Below are positions 1 through 4,090 of a DNA stretch of 5,650 nt, one piece after another. The notes under the pieces are model-generated. The model was given only the letters and a program-made list of their open reading frames with translations, did not search any database and was not told where the DNA came from. The position numbers and the translations under genes are program-made. Every line of letters begins with the position of its first letter. Within the stretch, counting starts at the first letter, position 1. This DNA is from Demequinaceae bacterium UBA4004 (lineage in GTDB: Bacteria; Actinomycetota; Actinomycetes; Actinomycetales; Demequinaceae), in the NCBI GenBank assembly GCA_002384765.1, contig DGBM01000265.1, forward strand, positions 3,222-8,871, in the 5' to 3' direction.

Positions 1-446
1 CCGATCTGGCCGTCGAAGGCGGCGGCCGAGGCGGTGTTGATGATGACGCCACGCTCGCCGCTGGGGCCAGGCTCGGCGTCGCTCATCGCAGCGGCGGCGA
101 GCCGGATCACGTTGAAGGTGCCGCCGAGGTTGACCTCGAGGACCTTCATGAAGTCCTCCAGTGGGTGCGGTCCCGACTTGCCGAGCACCTTCTGGGCGAC
201 GCCGATCCCCGCGCAGTTGACCACCCCGGACAGGGGTCCCGGCTGCTGGGTGGCGACCTCGACGGCGTGGGCCACTGCGCCGGTGTCGGTGACGTCGGTC
301 TCGACGAAGACTGCGCCGGCCGGCGCTGTCCCGGCGCGGTCTGCGACGACGACGTGGGCACCTCGCTCGAGCAGGGCGGCGGTGGTCGCGCCACCGAGCC
401 CGGATGCGCCGCCGGTGACGAGGAACGTGCGATTGCTGATCTGCAT
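1..446 (-). CDS. HSD10-type short-chain 3-hydroxyacyl-CoA dehydrogenase (3' end outside window)
   Basis: Short-chain dehydrogenase/reductase, most like type II 3-hydroxyacyl-CoA dehydrogenases (HSD17B10 group), which oxidise 3-hydroxyacyl-CoA to 3-ketoacyl-CoA with NAD+. About 148 residues are visible, the N-terminal 55-60% of a usual 255-residue protein. A TGGASGLG cofactor loop lies at residues 11-18. Asp36 at the end of the second strand favours NAD over NADP. NCAG is at 77-80, and the IINTAS strand at 135-140 places the catalytic Ser at 140. The Tyr/Lys pair lies beyond the left edge. The ATG at 446 is chosen because AAGGA (455-459) sits 8 nt upstream and the Rossmann strand begins a few residues later. 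It begins 12 bp after the thiolase stop, and the ribosome site overlaps that stop, so the two are probably co-transcribed and coupled. The family is clear; the actual acyl chain (fatty acid, steroid side chain, alicyclic acid) is not shown. Confidence 0.93.
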   Translation of the reverse strand, partial: MQISNRTFLVTGGASGLGGATTAALLERGAHVVVADRAGTAPAGAVFVETDVTDTGAVAHAVEVATQQPGPLSGVVNCAGIGVAQKVLGKSGPHPLEDFMKVLEVNLGGTFNVIRLAAAAMSDAEPGPSGERGVIINTASAAAFDGQI

Positions 447-458
447 GACGTGGATCCT

Positions 459-1634
459 TCAGGCGATGCGCTCGATGATGGTGGCGTTGGCCATGCCGCC
501 GCCCTCGCAGATGGTGAGTAGGCCGTATCGGGCCTGGCGACGCTCGAGCTCGCCCACGAGCTGGGTCAGCAGCCGGGCGCCGGTCGAGCCGAGCGGGTGG
601 CCGATGGCGATGGATCCGCCGTTGACGTTGAGCTGGTCCTCGGGGTAGCCGAACTCCTGCCGCCACAGCAGCGGGACCGGAGAGAAGGCCTCGTTGACCT
701 CGACGAGGTCGATGTCGCCGATGGTCAGGCCGGCCTGGTCGAGTGCCTTCTGGGTGGCCGGGACGATGGCGGTGAACTGGAGCACCGGGTCGTCCGCGGC
801 GACGGCCATGGACACGATCCTGGCCCGGGGCCGCAGCCCGGCCGCCTCGGCGGCGGCGCGGTCGGCGACGAGGAGCGCGGCGGCGCCGTCGCTCATCTGC
901 GAGGCGTTGCCGGCCGTGATGACGCCGTCCGGGGAGAACACCGGCTGGAGCGCGGCGACCCGCGCGGGGTCGATGTCGGGCCGGATGCCCTCGTCCCGGG
1001 CCATCGGCGCGACCGAACCGTCCTTGTCGGTGCCGTCGAGGGGCACGAGCGCGGAGGCGAAGTGCCCGGCATCGGTCGCGGCGGCGGCGCGGCGGTGGCT
1101 CTGGATGCTGAAGGCATCGAGCTGCTCGCGGGTGAAGCCCCACTTGGCGGCAACGAGCTCGACCGATGGCCCTTGGGCGGGCAGGTTGCCCTCGAACCGG
1201 GCCAGGGCCCGCTCGCCGTACCAGTCGCCCTGGCCACCGCCGGGAGCGAAGAGCGGGCCGAGGTCGACCCGGCTCATCGACTCGACGCCGGCGCCGATGG
1301 CGAAGTCGTACTCGCCTGACTTGATCGCCTGAGCGGCGAAGTGGACCGCCTGCTGTCCGGACCCGCACTGCCGGTCCAAGGTCGTGCCAGGCAGGGCGAT
1401 GGGCAGGCCCGCACCGAGCAGGGCGTTGCGGGCGACGTTGCCGGTCTGCTCGCCGCGCTGGAGGGCGCAACCGACGATGACGTCGGAGATGCGGTCCGGG
1501 TCGAGGCCGGTGCGCTCGGTGAGGTGGGACAGGGTCTGCGCGAGCAGGTCGACAGGGTGCCAGTTGCGCAGCTGGCCGCCGCGCTTGCCGACCGGTGTGC
1601 GGACGGCGTCGACGATGACTGCTTCACGGGTCAT
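459..1634 (-). CDS. Thiolase (acetyl-CoA C-acyltransferase, FadA-like)
   Basis: Complete 391-residue thiolase, the normal family length. The degradative enzyme cleaves 3-ketoacyl-CoA with CoA to acetyl-CoA (or propionyl-CoA) and a shortened acyl-CoA, in the cytoplasm. The N-terminus is typical (AVIVDAVRTPVGKRGG, residues 5-20). The nucleophilic Cys is at 90 in LDRQCGSGQQA. NEAF lies at 314-317, the catalytic His at 346 in GHPLGSTGAR, and the second catalytic Cys at 376 in CEGGGMANA. That last motif differs from the classic CxGGGxGxA by Asn for the second Gly, as I recall from many actinobacterial thiolases. The frame is open upstream to 1751, but the ATG at 1634 is preferred: AAGGAG lies 7 nt upstream and the extra 39 residues are not thiolase-like. 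It overlaps the small upstream ORF by an ATGA and is followed after 12 bp by the dehydrogenase, giving the last two beta-oxidation steps side by side. Substrate specificity is unknown. Confidence 0.96.
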   Translation of the reverse strand: MTREAVIVDAVRTPVGKRGGQLRNWHPVDLLAQTLSHLTERTGLDPDRISDVIVGCALQRGEQTGNVARNALLGAGLPIALPGTTLDRQCGSGQQAVHFAAQAIKSGEYDFAIGAGVESMSRVDLGPLFAPGGGQGDWYGERALARFEGNLPAQGPSVELVAAKWGFTREQLDAFSIQSHRRAAAATDAGHFASALVPLDGTDKDGSVAPMARDEGIRPDIDPARVAALQPVFSPDGVITAGNASQMSDGAAALLVADRAAAEAAGLRPRARIVSMAVAADDPVLQFTAIVPATQKALDQAGLTIGDIDLVEVNEAFSPVPLLWRQEFGYPEDQLNVNGGSIAIGHPLGSTGARLLTQLVGELERRQARYGLLTICEGGGMANATIIERIA

Positions 1635-1792
1635 GGTTGGGCTCCTTGGTGGCGGGTACGGAAAGTGTTCAGGGCGTGCTGGAACTCGGGGGGTGGAGGG
1701 GTTCGCGACATGGACCTCGGAGCCCGGCGGTGCGCGTCGGGGCAGCCCCACGCCGCCTCGAACTGAGGCTTGGTGCGGACGCGGCTTGGCAT
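1631..1792 (-). CDS. Candidate small basic, proline-rich protein (53 aa), unknown function
   Basis: I do not recognise this protein. It is a 53-codon frame filling the gap between the CoA-transferase and the thiolase. It starts at ATG 1792, 22 bp after the CoA-transferase stop, with GGAG (1799-1802) 6 nt upstream. Its TGA overlaps the thiolase ATG as ATGA, the usual layout of translationally coupled genes. The product is basic (8 Arg, 1 Lys and 3 His against 3 acidic residues) and has 9 Pro, four of them in a row at residues 32-35. It holds one Cys (17) and one Trp (15). There is no signal peptide or membrane segment. About three quarters of third codon positions are G or C, acceptable for this genome but lower than the neighbours. 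It could be a real small protein, a leader frame whose translation feeds the thiolase, or chance openness in GC-rich DNA. The double positional fit is the main argument for it. Confidence 0.42.
   Translation of the reverse strand: MPSRVRTKPQFEAAWGCPDAHRRAPRSMSRTPPPPEFQHALNTFRTRHQGAQP
1642..1647 (-). promoter_or_regulatory. Shine-Dalgarno of the thiolase gene
   Basis: AAGGAG on the minus strand, 7 nt before the ATG at 1634. It lies inside the last codons of the 53-residue ORF. It decides the thiolase start against the longer open frame beginning at 1751. Confidence 0.75.
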
Positions 1793-1814
1793 GACGAACT
1801 CCAGGGGTGCAGGG

Positions 1815-2696
1815 TCAGGCGAGGTGGTGGGACAGGGCCGACGCTCTGGTGCCGGCGACGGCACGAGGGTCCCGTAGGGCAACGATGGGAATGTCGAGCG
1901 ATCGGCCCAAGGACTGCCAGTGGGCGCTGGTCTCGGTGGCGAAGCGGGCGACGAGGTCCTCACGGGTCACGCCGACGGCGTCTGCGAGGCGTCGGGCGAA
2001 GTGCGGCTCGATCGCCCCGACGGCGACGTGCCCGTCGCTGGTCGCGTAGATCCCGTAGGTGGGCAGGCCCCCACCGAGAACGTCACCGGGACCCGTCAGG
2101 CCGTGACGCACGGCTGCTGACGCATCGATGGCCACGTCGTCGAGCACCACCCGCTCGCGAATCGCCCCTGGCTCGAAGGTCCCCCGCCGCAGCCCGGCAA
2201 GCGTCGCCGCCACCGCCCGCTCGGCTCCGAGCACGTCAACCAGCGGCACGAGCGGCATCGTGGGCGGCGCGAGCGTGCCTCGGGCGGCCTGGTAGGTCAG
2301 GTCGTGACCTGCCTCGTCGGCGCGCTCCCCGTCGTACCCGACGATCTCGACCAGGACGAGACCGTGACGTTCGAGGCTGTCCACCAGCTCGAGCCGCGCC
2401 AGGGCCGAGGGTCGCATCGCGGTCAGCAGCACGTCGGCGTCCGCAAGCCGGTCCTGCAGCGCTGCTCGGCCGGCTGGCTCCTTCAGGTCGAGCATGACGA
2501 CCTCCTGGCCGGTCACGAGCTCGTCGTACCAGCTGGGTGCCACGCCTTGGAGCGGATCCCCCGATGGTGGCTCGACCTTGGTCACCGACGCCCCCATCGA
2601 GGCAAGCCGGGAGGCCGCCAGGGGCCCGGGGAGGTTCACGGCCAAGGAAACGACCCTTACCCCCGCGAGTGCGGCTGCGGCCGGTGTCCTGGACAC
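1815..2696 (-). CDS. Short CaiB/BaiF family III CoA-transferase / alpha-methylacyl-CoA racemase-like protein
   Basis: A 293-residue member of the family III CoA-transferase superfamily. Members move CoA between carboxylic acids or, in the racemase branch, epimerise 2-methylacyl-CoA. The N-terminal part has the usual LAGVRVVSLAVNLPGPLAA start, then VTKVEPPSGDP at 38-48, MLDLK at 68-72 and a DVLLTAMRPSAL segment at 88-99. AGHDLTY at 129-135 places a His at 131, and PLVDVLG at 151-157 an Asp at 154. These match the catalytic His/Asp pair of alpha-methylacyl-CoA racemase, so racemase activity is plausible. A DGHVAVGAIEPHF block at 221-233 is also racemase-like. The protein lacks about 60-70 C-terminal residues of the usual 360-400, ending soon after PIVALRDPRAV; whether it is active is open. 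The start is GTG 2696 with GAGGAG (2702-2707) 5 nt upstream. As first gene of the left unit and divergent from the TetR gene, it is likely under that regulator. Family is sure; reaction is inferred. Confidence 0.9.
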   Translation of the reverse strand: MSRTPAAAALAGVRVVSLAVNLPGPLAASRLASMGASVTKVEPPSGDPLQGVAPSWYDELVTGQEVVMLDLKEPAGRAALQDRLADADVLLTAMRPSALARLELVDSLERHGLVLVEIVGYDGERADEAGHDLTYQAARGTLAPPTMPLVPLVDVLGAERAVAATLAGLRRGTFEPGAIRERVVLDDVAIDASAAVRHGLTGPGDVLGGGLPTYGIYATSDGHVAVGAIEPHFARRLADAVGVTREDLVARFATETSAHWQSLGRSLDIPIVALRDPRAVAGTRASALSHHLA

Positions 2697-2722
2697 GTGT
2701 GCTCCTCAACGATGATGGATGT

Positions 2723-2738
2723 CTGTACAGTTGTACAG
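2723..2738. promoter_or_regulatory. Candidate TetR operator: 16-bp inverted repeat
   Basis: CTGTACAGTTGTACAG consists of perfect 7-bp inverted arms (CTGTACA / TGTACAG) separated by GT. Size and position fit a TetR-dimer operator between the divergent CoA-transferase and TetR genes. The TGTACA cores are themselves palindromic and spaced 8 bp apart, so the site can also be read as a tandem repeat. It overlaps the proposed promoter elements on both strands. Assignment to the adjacent TetR protein is inferred from position. Confidence 0.68.
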
Positions 2739-2758
2739 CAACTGATACGATCGTGCAA
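2730..2758 (-). promoter_or_regulatory. Possible sigma70-type promoter for the left (CoA-transferase) operon
   Basis: On the minus strand TTGCAC (2753-2758) is followed after 17 bp by TACAAC (2730-2735). The matches to consensus are weak (3/6 and 4/6), but the spacing is ideal, and the -10 falls at the centre of the inverted repeat. Transcription would start near 2723, leaving a leader of about 27 nt before the GTG at 2696. A repressor on the repeat would block it directly. Confidence 0.35.
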
Positions 2759-2759
2759 T
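2731..2759 (+). promoter_or_regulatory. Possible sigma70-type promoter for the divergent TetR gene
   Basis: TTGTAC (2731-2736), then 17 bp, then TGCAAT (2754-2759), with 3/6 and 4/6 consensus matches. The -35 lies in the right arm of the inverted repeat, which would allow autorepression. TACGAT (2746-2751) is an alternative -10. The call rests mainly on position and spacing. Confidence 0.3.
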
Positions 2760-2805
2760 AGGTAGGATCGATGAGATCGAACAGCGGACGGCGAACAGGA
2801 ACCAG

Positions 2806-3420
2806 GTGGACATGGCGCGACACGGGCCCGGAGCAGGGCCACGCGCCGAGGACCTCACGGCCAAGGCGCGAATCCGCAACGCCGCGCTCGACCTCTTCGC
2901 CGAGCAGGGAGTCGACGCGACCCCCTTGCGCGCTGTCGCAGCAGCGGCGGGCGTGACGGCCGGGCTGATCGTCCACCACTACGGCACGAAGGAAGCGCTG
3001 CGCGAAGCCGTCGACCTCGCGATCGTCGAGCACTTCGCCGAGACCATCGCGTCCGTCCCCTTGGGCAGTCAGCCCCTCGACGAGATCACCGCCGCGCGGG
3101 ACCAGGCTGTCGCCGACATGCTCGCGGCTAACCCGGCGATCGTCGGCTACCTGCGACGAGCCCTGCTTGACGGCAGCGCGGCACGGGGGGACGTGGTGAG
3201 CCGGCTCAGCCAGCTTTCCGCACAGCAAGTCCACGACCTCCGGGCGGCCGGCGTCGCCTCGACCAAGCACACCGTCGGCGAGCAGGTCGTAACCATCATG
3301 GTGCGCCAACTCGGGCGCCTCTTCCTGCAGCCGCTTGTCGACCGCATCTTCAACGAGTTCGCCGACGACACGGACGCGTCGGGCACGCCGCCGCACCTCC
3401 TTGTGGACGTGAGCCACTGA
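2806..3420 (+). CDS. TetR/AcrR family transcriptional regulator, divergent from the CoA-transferase operon
   Basis: A 204-residue one-domain TetR protein of normal length. The N-terminal DNA-binding domain covers about residues 18-70: helix 1 (IRNAALDLFAEQGVDAT, 23-39), the HTH around LRAVAAAAGVTAGLIVHHYG (41-60), then the KEALREAV helix (62-69). The remainder is the helical ligand and dimer domain, which is too variable to name an inducer. An acyl-CoA of the adjacent pathway is a reasonable guess from context only. The start is ambiguous: GTG 2806 has AGGA (2797-2800) 5 nt upstream, while ATG 2812 is only two codons later and lies 11 nt from that motif. I prefer GTG. The gene is divergent from the left unit across a 109-bp gap with a 16-bp palindrome, the usual arrangement of an autoregulated local repressor. 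It converges on the thioesterase gene with a 43-bp gap. The family is certain; targets are inferred. Confidence 0.93.
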   Translation: MDMARHGPGAGPRAEDLTAKARIRNAALDLFAEQGVDATPLRAVAAAAGVTAGLIVHHYGTKEALREAVDLAIVEHFAETIASVPLGSQPLDEITAARDQAVADMLAANPAIVGYLRRALLDGSAARGDVVSRLSQLSAQQVHDLRAAGVASTKHTVGEQVVTIMVRQLGRLFLQPLVDRIFNEFADDTDASGTPPHLLVDVSH

Positions 3421-3441
3421 TCCCTCCGCCGGCGCCACGCG

Positions 3442-3465
3442 AGCAGGTGAGCTGGCCACCCTGCT
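3442..3465. terminator. Possible bidirectional hairpin between convergent genes
   Basis: AGCAGGTG (3442-3449) can pair with CACCCTGCT (3457-3465) as an 8-bp stem with a single C bulge and a 7-nt loop. It lies just after the TetR stop and overlaps the thioesterase stop codon. No T-run follows on either strand, so it is at best a weak or Rho-assisted terminator for the two convergent genes. Confidence 0.25.
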
Positions 3466-4090
3466 ACTGCTGGCCGGGCCTCAGTTCAACCCAGAGGCCC
3501 TCCGCCTCCGCGCACAGCCGATCTCCGTGGAGCAGCTCCCCGGAGAGGAACCGCTTGCGACCCTCGACACGGTCGAGGCGGCACCGCACAACCAGCTCCT
3601 CCCCGACGGGCGTGACCGAACGATAGTTGGTCTTCAGGAACGCCGTTCGGCTCGGTGGCAGCCCGGCGGCGAACCCAAGGTGACCGAGGACATCGTCGAA
3701 CAGCAGACTGACCGCCCCACCATGGACCGCCATGTTTTCACCGACGTGGTACCTGCCAAAGAGGACGCGGGCGGTGTAGTCCAACCCGTCTAGCGACGCG
3801 TCGTACACGCGCGGCACCAAGGCCTGTCCCCGACCCGGCGTATCGGACCAGCGGCCCCAGATCCTCTCGCGCTCCCCCACCTGCATGTCACGCAGGGCCG
3901 CGGACCAGCCCTCAACGCTCGCGAGCAGTTGCGCGCTGTCCGCAGGGCTTATCCGTGCTCCCGCGAGCGCATCAAGAAACTCGCGGACGCCGCCGATCAA
4001 GGCGTCGTAGGCCTTCGCCAGCTCCGGAGGACCCGGAGCCTCGCGGAGGGAGAGCAGCGCAGCGATCCCGTCGTGTTCAGCCTCGGCCAT
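3464..4090 (-). CDS. PaaI-like hotdog-fold acyl-CoA thioesterase
   Basis: A 208-residue protein with a C-terminal hotdog domain (about 85-205) of the PaaI/4HBT acyl-CoA thioesterase type, which hydrolyses acyl-CoA to free acid and CoA. The diagnostic stretch is ENMAVHGGAVSLLFDDVLG at 118-136: HGG at 123-125, and Asp132/Asp133 on the central helix where the family has an acidic catalytic residue. FLKTNYRSVTPVGEELVVRC at 151-170 is the usual following strand pair. The N-terminal 80-90 residues are a helical extension absent from the shortest PaaI proteins (130-150 aa). The ATG at 4090 is chosen: AAGG ends a few nt upstream, and the longer open frame to 4366 is out-of-frame translation of the upstream regulator. 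It overlaps that gene by 14 bp, so it is probably translationally coupled to it. In context it may recover CoA from dead-end acyl-CoA intermediates. The substrate is unknown. Confidence 0.88.
   Translation of the reverse strand: MAEAEHDGIAALLSLREAPGPPELAKAYDALIGGVREFLDALAGARISPADSAQLLASVEGWSAALRDMQVGERERIWGRWSDTPGRGQALVPRVYDASLDGLDYTARVLFGRYHVGENMAVHGGAVSLLFDDVLGHLGFAAGLPPSRTAFLKTNYRSVTPVGEELVVRCRLDRVEGRKRFLSGELLHGDRLCAEAEGLWVELRPGQQ

Noticed and set aside
372..380. CEGGGMANA-type motif change in the thiolase (residue positions given, not bases)
   Set aside because: The Asn for Gly change looks unusual against the textbook motif, but I recall it as common among actinobacterial thiolases, so it is not reported as novel.
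597..1332. Long plus-strand open frames (240 and 212 codons) opposite the thiolase
   Set aside because: They are antisense to a clear thiolase with all catalytic motifs. Their products are low-complexity Gly/Arg/Ala/Val-rich sequences, typical of GC-rich shadow frames.
1635..1751. N-terminal extension of the thiolase to the ATG at 1751
   Set aside because: The added 39 residues are unlike thiolases, while the ATG at 1634 has AAGGAG at 7 nt and gives the canonical N-terminus.
1637..2497. 286-codon plus-strand frame opposite the CoA-transferase
   Set aside because: Extremely Arg-rich product with no domain, antisense to a conserved gene, and no convincing ribosome site.
2766..2780. Direct repeat GATCGA x2 and nearby palindrome ACGATCGT (2747-2754)
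   Set aside because: Too short and common in GC-rich DNA to call as separate operators beside the much stronger 16-bp inverted repeat.
2236..3459. 407-codon minus-strand frame crossing the TetR gene, the operator region and part of the CoA-transferase
   Set aside because: It reads through the palindromic regulatory gap and is antisense to a recognisable TetR gene. The long openness comes from GC-rich codon structure.
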